Part shown: positions 1 through 11,000 of the stretch, piece after piece
How the letters are laid out: each line of letters begins with the position of its first letter
Position numbering within the stretch: the stretch's first letter is position 1
Assembly: GCA_963693085.1 (NCBI GenBank)
Contig: OY856411.1
Span: 70,528,501 to 70,592,500 of the forward strand
DNA: 64,000 nt
Source: Alisma plantago-aquatica
Taxonomy: Eukaryota; Streptophyta; Magnoliopsida; Alismatales; Alismataceae
Direction of reading: 5' to 3'
Position numbers and translations under genes: made by a program
The notes under the pieces: generated by a model
Told to the model about the DNA's origin: nothing
The model's input: the letters and a program-made list of their open reading frames with translations, nothing else
Databases searched by the model: none

Positions 1-227
1 TCTTTCATTCTTGAAGCTACATTCGACGAATTGGGAAGCAAATGTAAATGTTTGTGTCGATACTTAGCCAACCAAAGCTCGGGATCACATATGTTGGTCA
101 ATTTAACAGAAGATGCAGCTGGGAGGGACTTTGAGAATTTTATTTTTCTTGATGATGTTATAGAGTTGTTCCAGTATGATTGGCTGAATACTTCGATAAT
201 AGAAGTATGGATAAGGTAAGGATCTAT

Positions 228-273
<46 letters not shown>

Positions 274-1254
274 CCAATACACATTTTTATCTTAGTTCTA
301 TATATGGAAATAATTACAAATATTTTACAACCATTTATATACTGAGATCACAAACCTTGATATAAGGAATGTTGGATTCTTAGTTCCTTCAATCACTAGT
401 CAAGTGGAGACAAATTTTGAGGATGTGAATGAGTACTTCTCTACTGCATTTAAATATTTTTCTAGTGAGGGGAAGGAAATTATCCTAATTCCTTTTAACG
501 TCCAGTAAGTATTATTATTCAATATAATTTTAATAATGAATAAATTATTTATTTTAATGTTTTTTTTATTCTTACTCAGAGCTAGACATTGGGAATTAGT
601 GGTGATTATCCCAAATTGATGACTCATTATTATCTTGACCCAATGGGTAAAACAACGAGTCACAAACTGAAATTCTCAGCTATGGAGTAAGCATAAATTT
701 AGTCAATGCTTCAACATGATATTTCTATTTAGAATTTCTATTTTACCAACTATCATTTAATTGATAAGGGTATAAAGGCTTTTCGTGATGCTGGAGGACA
801 AATACCCACAAAATTAAAGACATTGACTTTGAAAAATGTCAAGGTAGCTACTTTGACAACTGCTTAGTCTTATATGTATTAATTTTCAACTCTAATATGT
901 CAACTCTTATAGTCTTATCTCAACTACTGTTTATAGTAGTTAACTAATGTTAATTATAATTCATTATTTGTAGTGTCCTATGCAAAATAATGACTGGGCT
1001 TGTGGCTACTATGTAATGAAATATATGCAAGCTATTGTCAAACAAGCATCACATGACATTCAGACTATAAGTCAGGTAATAAAGAATAACATCATAAATT
1101 TACAAGTGATTGTAGTCATTTTATAAAATATTAGCATGTGCATTTTCTGTCACAGATCTTTACAACTCAGCCTTACACACTTGTGAACTTGAATGAATTC
1201 CGAGAAGAGTGGTCATATTCTTTTCTAAATGAAGTCAATATAGCATTGGATTAA
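1..1254 (+). pseudogene. Ulp1-like (C48) cysteine protease gene of the CACTA element, multi-exon, frameshifted
   Basis: Successive exon-like blocks encode the C-terminal catalytic region of a Ulp1-type SUMO-protease-like protein as carried by plant CACTA elements. Blocks are about 1-215, 350-504, 580-686, 768-843, 974-1075 and 1156-1254, most bounded by GT/AG sites. The catalytic His is in RHWELVV (codon 587-589), Asp in YYLDP (636-638) and Cys in WACGYYVMKYM (1001-1003). The final block ends in a TAA at 1252. A one-base deletion between the His and Asp motifs (near 603-612) breaks the frame, so this copy is probably dead. Family membership follows from the HW/LDP/CGYYV pattern. Exon borders are by eye, and the start lies before or near the window edge. 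Confidence 0.65.
230..270. repeat. (TA)n microsatellite
   Basis: About 40 bp of alternating TA lies inside the first visible intron-like gap of the CACTA-borne protease gene. Confidence 0.9.
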
Positions 1255-1554
1255 ATATGTAAGCTCCATTTATGTATGTGGTTTGAGTACTCTTTCATAT
1301 TTACTTTTGTATCTAATTAATATCATCTCAGACTTGCAATCTATCATTTTGTAAATTATGATGTGATTATGAATCATTTTTGTCATGAATGTGTGGTTTT
1401 GAATGGTGACGGTTGAGCATCAATGCTCCCCTCTCCCAGAATATATGAATCTTCTTGTTCTTATGTTCTATTTAAGTTTCTGAAGAAATTTAAAAAAAAA
1501 GCTAACTTCTAGCGTCAGTTTTTTCAATAAGCGACCCTAAAGATTGAATAACCA

Positions 1555-2125
1555 CCTCAGTGTACACTCCTCGGTCGATAATATTTTCGACCGAAATATT
1601 TTCGGTCGACAATATTTTCGACCGAAATGTTTTTGGTCGATAATTTTCTCGATCGAGAAAGTTTACAGAGTCATTTTTTTAAATAACCGACTCTAAAGAT
1701 TGAATAAACATTTCAGTGTACCCCTCGGTCGACAATTTTGTTGACCGAAATATTTTCGATCGACAATTTTCTCGACCGAGGGGTACACTGAAATGTTTAT
1801 TCAATTTTTAGGGTCGGTTATTCCAAAAAAAACCGACCCTGTAAACACTCTCGATCGAGAAAATTATCGACGGAAAATATTTTCGATCGACTATTTTCTC
1901 GACCGAGAGAGTTTACAGGGTCAGTTTTTTTGAAATAACCGACGCTACAGGCTCCTTTTTTCTCGCCTGGGTCAGGTTTTTTACAACCTTTTGTGTCAGT
2001 GTTTACTCTGTAAGGTCGGTTTTGTTTTGTCAAAAAAACCGACACTAAAGAGCAAATTCTATAGAGACGGCCACTTAGGAGTCGGTTATAAAGTGACGCT
2101 ACAGGCTTAAAAAAACCGGACGCTA
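1555..2125. repeat. CACTA subterminal repeat block with long palindrome
   Basis: Short motifs of the form TTTTCGGTCGA / TCGACCGAAA alternate in both orientations, as in CACTA subterminal regions where transposase binds. Two arms of about 55 bp (1685-1739 and 1765-1819) form a near-perfect inverted repeat around a 25-bp centre. A related unit (ACCGAC.CT plus TTACAGGGTC) recurs at about 1830-1960, 2034-2046 and 2080-2125. Confidence 0.75.
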
Positions 2126-2146
2126 CAGACCATTCATGTACTAGTA

Positions 2147-3330
2147 ATTTTTATCATCAAGCAAGCAAGAATTAGCATGTTCAAGATCATCTAGTTCTAT
2201 ATGCATATTATCAACAATTCTAGCAAGCTTTTTCCTTTTCTTTTTAGAAGACTTAAGAGAGGCACGAGTAGCATTAATGATAGCAATTAAATGATCTTTA
2301 TCGAAAGAGTTTAGATTTACCTCATTTGAGTCTTCATATTTTGATGCCATAAGAGTACAATGGCATTCTCCTTCATCACTAGAGCTTGAGATTGATCCTC
2401 CACTTGTATCTTCACTTGAGCTTGAGTTGGAGGAATCACTTGAGCTTGAGTGACACTTATCTTCTCTTTTCTTATGATGATGGGTCTTCTTACCTTGTAG
2501 ACAATCTATCTTGAAGTGACCCTTCTGTCCACACTTGAGGCACCGGATGGAGGGGGAATTCCTACCTTTGTAGAATCTACCCTTGGAGTACATGGCATCT
2601 TCTTCAATATGAGAGGATGGAGAGGCTTGTCCCATAATAGCTTCAATTTGAGACTTCATTTCAGCCTTCTTCATTCTCTTGAGTTCTTTCTCTTCTTATC
2701 TTTCTACTTCCTCCCTCTTGTCAAGTGTAGTCTCATGTGCTTGTAGATTTCCAATGATCTCTTCAATAGGGACATCCTTAAGAGACCTTACTTCTTCAAT
2801 GGAAGTCACATTGGGTTCTCATCTCTTGGGGAGAGTTCTAAGGATCTTTGAGTTGATCTCTCCTCTACTCATAGGATGTCCTAGAACAGCAAGACCATTC
2901 ACAATGATGTTGAGCCTTGAGTACAGGTTGGTATCTTCTCCTCATTTCCCATATTGAAGTTCTCAAGCAGCCCTTTAAGCATGTAGACTTTGCTTTCCTT
3001 CACTTGAGTTGTCCCCTCGTAAGTGATGCATAACTTTCTCCATACCTCATAGGCTGTTTCATATGAAGAAATCCGGTTAAACTCAGTGGGGATCATGGAG
3101 GCATATAGGATGTGCATGGCTCTAGCATTCAAGTTTGCTATCTTCAAGGTAGCATCATCCCATTCTTCAATCTTTATCTTTGGTAGCTTGTATGGGCTGT
3201 TCACCATTTGCCACATCTCAAGACTTGATCCTTGGATGTAGAATTTAAGCCTTCTTCTCCAATAGAGGAAATTGCTCCCATCAAAGATTGGAAGGTTGAT
3301 CAAGTATCTCCCTCCTTGGTAGTCACCCAT
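2147..3330 (-). pseudogene. copia gag (UBN2/DUF4219-like, zinc knuckle), frameshifted
   Basis: Reading leftwards from an ATG at 3330, the product begins with a gag domain of the copia type: FDGSNFLYWRRRLKFYIQG near the start, then AYEVWRKLCITYEGT. This frame stops near 2899. A second frame (2674-2141) carries a CCHC zinc knuckle (CLKCGQKGHFKIDC, about 2500-2545) followed by a serine-rich stretch and a lysine-rich helix. The two halves lie in different frames, so there is at least one frameshift between 2675 and 2899. The 3' end is cut by the CACTA element. Gag packages element RNA into virus-like particles; this copy is broken. Confidence 0.75.
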
Positions 3331-3367
3331 ATTCTCATACTTGTGGAAGTATGCTTGGAGAAGACCC

Positions 3368-3379
3368 GCTCTGATACCA
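3368..3379 (-). other. primer-binding site, tRNA-iMet type
   Basis: On the minus strand this reads TGGTATCAGAGC, the standard plant copia primer site. It lies two bases inside the LTR edge at 3382. Confidence 0.85.
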
Positions 3380-3381
3380 AT

Positions 3382-4951
3382 TGTTGGATCCTAGATGGGT
3401 GATTAGATGCTCTACAGGAGGGTGAATAGAGCTGAATGCACTTAAACAAAATTTATTAGACCTTCAAGATATATGACAAGATAAGGTTGCTAAATAGGTA
3501 ATTTGAGTGTAACTAAAACATGCATAGCAAGGATAAGAGAGATTGAGAAAACACAAGTAGACAAGCTATTTAGAGTGGTTCCACACTTCAAACTAGAAGT
3601 GAGTCAGTCCACTTACCTAGAGAGGTCAATCTCTATGATTTCTTAACCTTGCAACTTCATTATATTCATTATAAGAGATACAATACATGACCATCCAAAG
3701 GACTTACCTATCCAATACAAAGAGGCTTCAACCTTACCAAGGACTTACACACTTTGCAATGAGTCTTCGGCACCAATGACTTACCCACTCTTGCACAAGT
3801 CTTCAGCCTTGTAGGGATTACCCACTCATCTTGGATCTTCAGCCTTTGACTTCACCTTCACTCCGAGAAGCTTTCACCAAGGACTTACCCACTTGAGCAA
3901 GGAGTCTTTTGCCTTCACCAAGGGGTTACCCACTCTTGCTCCAAGTCTTCAGCCTTGATCTTCACCAAGGGATGCCTTCCCTTGTTTTTCTTCACCTCTC
4001 TTAGACAAGAGGGAGAACATTCATCTTCATGGTTGAAAAGAGAGATAGTGAAGTGGTGGAAGTGAGAGCCTCACAAGATATACATGTAGGACTAGCTCTC
4101 TTATAGATTTCCTACTCACTCTAACAAATGTAGCAAGTTATTACGCTTAGAGAGAGGGACGAGGCTATAGGAAGCACTCAACTATAGAATAGGAACCTCA
4201 TATAGAGTATTGCATTGAATGCTCAACCTTGGAATGAAGCCCAAGGGGTCCTATTTATAGCTGGGGATGCCTCTTGGCGTTTGTGAACACTTAAGAATGA
4301 AAACTAACCATTTTGTGGCTTGCAACAGATATATTTTCACTTATTATAACTCCACAACGGCTAGAAACACTTTTCTACACTTTTCCGTACAGTGCAATCG
4401 GTCGAGTTTCTATAAAGGTAACTCGACCGATCCCACTAAGAGACAAGACCAATTTAGGTCATTGGTTGAGTTTGTCTTGGGGTAACTCGACCGATTCACT
4501 TAAATCAATTTTGGTCAGTAGAGGGATCAGTTGAGTTATGTGAAGTGTAAACTCGATCGATCAAAAGTCATTTTCAAGATCCAATCAGGATCGGTCGAGT
4601 TTGCAACTCGATCGATGAACAACCTGATGTGAATTTTGGAAAATGGCTTTTGATTGTTTAAACATTCGATCTAAGTGCTCCTGATTTTTTCTAAGCTTAA
4701 TTACAAGTCATACATTCATTACAAGTGATTTATAACATGATTCTAATGCATTTACATCAAATTACAAAAATGTGCACTTGTATTGACTTTGACTTGTCTT
4801 TTCTCCAAGTTGAGATGCGCGCGTTAGGGCATTTGGAGTGTGTCTATGCATAATCTAAAATCACTTAAGTAGAGACATTAGACACAATTAATTGGAATGG
4901 TTTAGTCATCATCAAAACTAGGGTTTAGTCAATTTAGACCTTGAGTCAACA
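3382..4951 (-). repeat. copia 5' LTR, about 1.57 kb
   Basis: On the plus strand it begins TGTTGGATCC next to the primer site and ends GAGTCAACA, giving TG...CA ends with inverted TGTTG/CAACA termini. It contains degenerate repeats of about 40-50 bp around CCAAGGACTTACCCACT (about 3700-3990). It also holds four hairpin-forming units built on GGTCGAGTTT and AACTCGACCGA (4395-4620). The partner LTR is not in the window. Confidence 0.7.
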
Positions 4952-5489
4952 ACTTTCTTATTCATGCTAGTATTTCTTTCTTGAGTAATTAGTCCTTGCT
5001 TTTAGTTGCTTGTGTTTGGGTTTGATTAGTCAATTTCTTAGTGTAGTGTCAGTCTCTCTTGGTTAGTTAATTTCCTAGTTTGGTGTTCATTAGGATTGCT
5101 CTTACTTAATTAATGTTAATTGCTCTAGTTCTCTATTTCAAATTGTTAGGTTTAGTTTAGAATCCATCCTTGCTCTCTGTATTTGATTTCTTACAAACTT
5201 AGTTTAATTCAACCCCAATTTCAACCATGGGAACCTAATCTCCACACCAGAAACCTTAAGAAACAACCCGATTCTAGTGTCTTTTCCACTCTCTGTGGAT
5301 TCCCTCTCAACTTGCCGCTTCTGTACTACATCTTGAGTCTGTACGCTTGTTGATTGTTGTGTATAAGAGTGCGCCATCGTTTCGGTATTTATTAGCCTAG
5401 TGTGCCCCCAAGCACATCGGGATTTAAGAGAGAGTAAAAGAGAGCCGATATGGATCACAAAAATGATATATGTGATATGATTGGGCAAT
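4952..5489. other. intergenic, nothing recognised
   Basis: AT-rich sequence between the copia LTR and the foldback element. A 107-codon minus-strand frame (5527-5204) shows no recognisable domain and extends into the foldback arm, so I do not treat it as a gene. Confidence 0.5.
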
Positions 5490-7150
5490 ATAAAACTTTT
5501 GAGTTTTTTCCCAGACCCTCCCCTCAATTTTGAAGAAATATCAGAAAACTCCCTAACTTATCAAAAATTCTAAACAGCCTTCCATTTTTCCCACCATTAA
5601 TCAACTGTTAAGCTCAATGGTTTGCTTCTTGTTTTCTTGTTCTCCCTTTTTCTAATAGCTTCTCTACACATGGTGATCTAATTAATTTACTTTTATTTCA
5701 ATTAATTTTAGATTTTGATTGATGTATCTAATATACTTTTCTTCTACACTATTAATAAAAAATTTAAAACTTTAGTCAATTCAACTTAGAAAAACTTTTT
5801 GAGTTTTATGTACGACAGTCCTATCTAGATCGACCTAGATATAGATTATTTGCAAATGTTTGAGTCAATATTTAATTAAACATGTACGAACTGACTCATA
5901 ATTTTTTCTGATATAGGGTTAGTGTTTATTTGAGTTGGATACGAGTTGGGTGAGTATGAATACATAAATATGCATTGAAAAGAAAATCATTTGTACTCAC
6001 CAAAATCAACCAAAAACTTAGGGGGTGAGTCTGTTTAGGAGAGAAAGATGTTAGGTCTAATTTTTTTATTTTCTTAATGTTATAATATATAAATATATTA
6101 ATTGTCAGCTCATACATGATCTTGTTACATATAAACCAAAGTGATATATTATCAAAAAGTATGTCGGGACAAGTTTAAATTTTGCAAATAATATGTGTAC
6201 TAGTTGGTACGGGTTGCACTACTAAACACAAACTCAATTTGACTAAAGAGTTAAACATTTCTCTAGCCCAGACCGCCATATTTCTATCGAATACAAACCA
6301 AACACAGATTGTAGATAAAAATTTGAAGTTTAGTCAATTCAGGATAAAGAAATGTTTGGGTTGTGTTTGATAGTCCAACCACTATCGAAGTGGTCCCAAG
6401 TTATTTGACTAATTTTCAATAATGTAATCATGTGAACAAAAAGAGAGCATATTTTTTGTTTCTATTATTATATTAACAAAAAATAAAAGTTTAGATTGAC
6501 CTAAAATATAAGCTGACGCAAGAGACTCATACAAGACCAAAACCGGATGAAATTAAATCTAACCCAACTATCAAATCAAACTAACTTTCACACAAACCCC
6601 TGAGTTTTTAGTTGGGTTGGGTGAGTACCGATAGTTCCTGTTCAATGTACATTTATTCATCCTTACTCATCCAACCCAACCCAATTGGTACCCACCCCAA
6701 ACCAACGCTAGGCCGTCCATACCAAAACATATCATTGTAAGTCCGTACATGTCTTATTAATTGTATCCCATAGTTATATTTTGTTAAAAAGATTTTCAAT
6801 ATGGAAACATTTTACAAATAATCCGGGTCTATCCGTATTGGATTTCCGCACACAAATTTAGATATTTCTCTAACCCGATTGACAAGAAATTAATTTTGTA
6901 TGTGTTAATAGTGTAGGAGAATCTTAAATAAAATATATTAATCAAACAATGAAATTAATGAACGGATAAATAAGCTAATTCACCACATGTAGAGAAGCTA
7001 TTAAATAAAAAAGATGCAACATCCACTAAGTTTAAACGGGTGAGTAACAATGGCTACAAATACAAGGATTTTTAGGTTTGCAATAACTTGGAGGTTTTCT
7101 TGAATTTTCTCAATATTGAGGGGGGTATTCAGAAAAATGACTCCAAAAAT
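5490..7150. mobile_element. foldback / long-TIR non-autonomous element
   Basis: The left arm (about 5495-5785) and right arm (about 6890-7145) are diverged inverted copies. Shared blocks include TAATAGCTTCTCTACA with its complement near 6995, CTACACTATTAA with its complement near 6910, and the CCCCTCAAT..TTGA block at 5520 with its complement near 7110. The interior has no coding potential and contains a diverged direct repeat (TTTAGTCAATTCA at about 5773 and 6327). Long inverted arms suit a MULE-type or foldback element. I could not find a clear target duplication. Confidence 0.55.
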
Positions 7151-7967
7151 TTCTTCTGAATTCTCTCGTCATGTCTTACCCTCGTTTCCTTGTTTCCTTT
7201 GTCTATTTCCTTCTTTGTTCCTCTCGTTCTTTCGCCAAAACAAAAATAACTGTAATATTTAACTTTTGACTCCTCGCAACATTAGTATAATCTCTTCCCT
7301 CTTTTACACAGACTCGCATATGTATAATCTCCTCCTCCTTTTACTCTGACTCATAAATCTCCTCTCTCTTTCACTCAGACTCCCAAATTAGAGAACTTTA
7401 TAAAATCATTGTGTTCTCCCGTTTTGTGGGCACGATGGACAAATTATAAACACACAATTATCTTACATAGTAGTTTATAAATGTTGGGTTGAGATGTTTT
7501 TTTTGGATAGTGAGGAGATGTTTTTTTTGGATAGTGAGGAGTTTCACCCCTATCTAAAGTATCAGGAGAGATAGAACATTCAATAGGTAAAATCAAAGAC
7601 TTTTAGGTCCATGTAGTGTGTCAACGAAATGTGTCGAGCTAGCTGATAAGTGCGGATTGAGATGGCTTTTAAAAGACATATAATGTAACTGCTATACATC
7701 CAATTTATTAAATTATAATTTGTTATAAATTATTGTGAAGACGCTAAATAACAAGCTGTGCATATAATCGTAAATGTATATCTGTTCTTTTGATGTTTTT
7801 GAAATTGCCGACATTATTAACTTTTAAAAGACATGAAAGAGGGTGCGGTCTCGTTTACTATTCGCATACTCAACTCTCCGAGACTCCGACTCGGACTCCA
7901 ATTTGTTCTTTAATCCAAAAAGAACAAAAGCAAGCACTGCGATTCCAATTAGGGTGGGGGAGAACTC
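7151..7967. other. upstream region of the helicase gene
   Basis: Pyrimidine-rich and AT-rich sequence with CT-rich stretches (about 7280-7390), and no domain-bearing frame. It presumably contains the helicase promoter. A 24-bp tandem duplication lies at 7491-7538. Confidence 0.4.
7491..7538. repeat. 24-bp tandem duplication
   Basis: Two identical copies of a unit beginning GAGATGTTTTTTTTGG lie head to tail at 7491-7514 and 7515-7538. Confidence 0.9.
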
Positions 7968-7974
7968 TATATAT
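7968..7974 (+). promoter_or_regulatory. possible TATA box of the helicase gene
   Basis: TATATAT lies 43 bases before the helicase ATG at 8017. If used, transcription would start about 15-20 bases before the ATG, giving a very short leader. An upstream start is equally possible, because the reading frame stays open back to 7843. Confidence 0.3.
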
Positions 7975-8016
7975 TCTTCTCCAATCAGCCGTGAAATCAG
8001 CCAGCCGTCTCTGGCG

Positions 8017-11000
8017 ATGGAAAAACTTGTTTATTTGTCGCTAATTTCAGAACTGTGCGTCGAACTCGAAAGAAACTTCGGTTGCGGCGACAGAGTTGTG
8101 GCGGAATTCATCACCGAGATGGGGCGCAACTGCGAGGGCTATGAGAAGTTCGTCGCGAAGCTCAAGGAGACCGACGTAGAGTTTCCAGACTACTTTGTTC
8201 ACTCCCTTTTTAACATAATCCACGCAATCCTTCCGACGAAGTACGAGTCCGGCTTGAAGACCGGAGAAGGTGCTTGTTCTAGCGGTGATCGGAACCACCT
8301 TAGCAAACAGTTTCATCCTGAAGACAAAAAGGGAAGGGACAAGGAACAAGACAGAGGGCATGGGCACCGTCACCAGCATCAGCTCAGGGACAGGGTCTAC
8401 GGTGATGATGGCAAGAGCTACCTGAGCAGCAAAGTATATGACCACCAGCGATCCAAACATGGGGACGTCGAGCTGTACAGGATTTATGCCGGAAGGGTCA
8501 CTAGGATAATGCGAGCAGGCTGCTTTGTGAAACTGAACGGTAGGAATGAGGGGCTTGTCCATACCTCGGGGATTTCTGCTCGCAAGGTTGTTAAGCCGGG
8601 CCAGGAGGTTTTTGTGAAGGTTATTTCTATTTCAGGTAAGCATTTGAGGCTTTCCATGAGAGATGTTGATCAAAGCTCTGGCAAGGAACTGCGTCCTGTA
8701 AGGGGAAGTCTAGAAGATGCAGCTTACATGGCAAACCCTGATAGTAGAACCCAGGCATCTACTGGTGACCACGATAAGGGGAAAGGTGTTTCTGGTATTG
8801 CAATTGTGGAGGAGGATGTATCTGTTCCTTCAAGGAGGCATTTGAAGAGGATGAGCTCTCTTGACAAGTGGGAGGCCAGCCAGATGTGCGCTGCTGGGGT
8901 CAAGGAGCACTCAGTGAATGACGAGGATGATGATTCGATGCTTTATAAGGAAGAGGGAGGAGACGAGGAACTAGATATTGAACTTAACGATGACGAGCCA
9001 GCTTTCTTGGAGGGGCATACGGGATATAGCATGGACATGTCTCCTGTGAAGATATTAAAAAATCCTGAGGGTTCTCTTAGTCGTGCAGCTGCGCTTCAAT
9101 TGGCACTCACCAAGGAAAGAAAGGACCTTCGTGAACAACAGCACAGATCCTTCCTGGACTCCATTCCTAAGGACCTCAACAGACCTTGGGAGGATCCCAT
9201 TCCAGAGTCAGGTGAAAGGCACCTTGCACATGAGCTGAGGGGTGTAGAGCTATCCGGGTATGATCTGCCAGATTGGAAAAAAGATGCTGATGGAAAGGCA
9301 CTGAGTTTTGGGCAACGTTCGAAGCTTTCTATCCAGGAACAGAGGCGAGGCCTACCAATTTATAATTTGAAGAAAGAGCTGATTCAAGCTGTGCATGACA
9401 ACCAGGTTTTAGTAGTCATCGGAGAGACTGGCTCCGGGAAAACCACCCAGCTGACACAGTATCTCGCTGAAGCGGGTTACACTGCAAGAGGTAAAATTGG
9501 TTGTACTCAGCCACGGAGGGTTGCTGCAATCTCTATTGCAAAACGAGTTGCAGAGGAATTCGGATGTCGCTTGGGAGAGGAAGTTGGGTATGCTATCCGG
9601 TTTGAAGATCGCACTGGACCAGACACGGTAATTAAGTATATGACTGATGGTATGCTTCTTAGAGAAGTTTTGGTGGATGGTAGCCTTTCTCAGTACTCTG
9701 TTATTATGCTCGATGAGGCACATGAAAGGACAATACACACAGACGTGCTCTTTGGTTTGCTTAAACAACTGGTGAAAAGAAGACCTGACCTCAGGCTGAT
9801 AATAACTTCTGCTACACTGGATGCAGATAAATTTTCTAGTTATTTCTTCGATTGCAATATCTTTACTATTCCCGGACGGACGTTTCATGTTGATATACTC
9901 TACACAAAGCAGCCAGAAAGTGACTATCTAGATGCGGCCATTCTTACTGTTCTGCAGATACACCTAAGAGAGCCAGAAGGTGACATTCTTCTCTTCCTTA
10001 CTGGTCAGGAGGAAATCGATCATGCATGTCAATCTCTTTATGAGAGGCTGAAAGGTTTAGGGAAGAATGTACCTGAATTGATTATATTGCCCGTATACAG
10101 TGCCCTTCCCAGTGAAATGCAATCAAGAATTTTTGAACCTGCCTTGCCCGGAAAAAGAAAGGTGGTTGTGGCTACCAATATAGCAGAAGCTTCCCTAACT
10201 ATCGATGGGATCCACTACGTAGTTGATCCAGGTTTCTCCAAGCAAAGTGTATACAATTATAATCTAGGCCTAGAATCACTTATAATCACGCCGATCTCGC
10301 AAGCATCAGCCAATCAGCGCGCTGGCCGTGCTGGCCGAACAGGTCCCGGAAAATGTTACCGTCTTTATACTGAATCTGCCTACAGGAACGAAATGCTGCC
10401 CACAACAACTCCTGAGATTCAAAGGAGTAACCTTGGGTTAACTACACTTACAATGAAAGCTATGGGTATCAACGATCTCCTTTCTTTTGACTTTATGGAT
10501 CCGCCTGTACCTCAGGCACTGGTATCAGCAATGAAGCAGCTTTACAGTTTGGGGGCACTAGATGAAGAAGGATTAATTACCAGAGTAGGCAGAAAGATGG
10601 CCGAGTTTCCATTGGAACCCCCCTTGTCAAAAATGCTGCTGGCCAGTGTAGATTTGGGATGCAGTGATGAAATCCTGACTATAATAGCAATGATTCAGGC
10701 TCAAAACATTTTTTATATACCCAGAGAAAAGCAGGCCCAAGCAGAACAAAAGAAGGCTAAATTTTACCAGCCTGAAGGTGACCATTTGACATTGCTTGCA
10801 GTTTATGAAGCTTGGAAAGCACAAAACTTCTCTGCGCCTTGGTGTTTTGAGAACTTTGTGCAATCACGTTCACTCAGACGGGCACAAGATGTCAGGAAAC
10901 AGCTCCTGACAATAATGGACAGACATAAATTGGATGTGATAAGTGCTGGAAAAAATTCCACAAAGATCAGAAAGGCAATTGTTGCTGGATTTTACTTTCA

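Larger units (their letters stand above)
1..2146 (+). mobile_element. CACTA (En/Spm-like) DNA transposon, 3' part
   Basis: The left edge of the window holds the 3' part of a CACTA-type element. It is recognised from a Ulp1-like protease gene on the plus strand (1-1254), followed by a subterminal block of TCGGTCGA-type repeats and palindromes (1555-2125). The end is CTAGTA at 2141-2146, a decayed match to the TAGTG terminus expected of CACTA elements. The sequence beyond 2146 is copia gag coding on the minus strand, so the element appears to have inserted into that copia. The transposase and the 5' end would lie outside the window. The exact terminus is an inference because the last base is A rather than G. 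Confidence 0.65.
2147..4951 (-). mobile_element. Ty1/copia retrotransposon fragment (gag and 5' LTR)
   Basis: A minus-strand copia element is represented by its 5' LTR (3382-4951), a tRNA-iMet primer site (3368-3379) and a gag region down to 2147, where the CACTA terminus begins. Protease, integrase and reverse transcriptase are not in the window. They may lie on the far side of the CACTA insertion. Confidence 0.75.

Noticed and set aside
8047..8562. 171-codon minus-strand frame inside the helicase N-terminal region (and its counterpart at 20039-20605)
   Set aside because: It is the mirror of the helicase coding sequence, keeps no known domain, and recurs in the pseudogene only because the sequence is duplicated.
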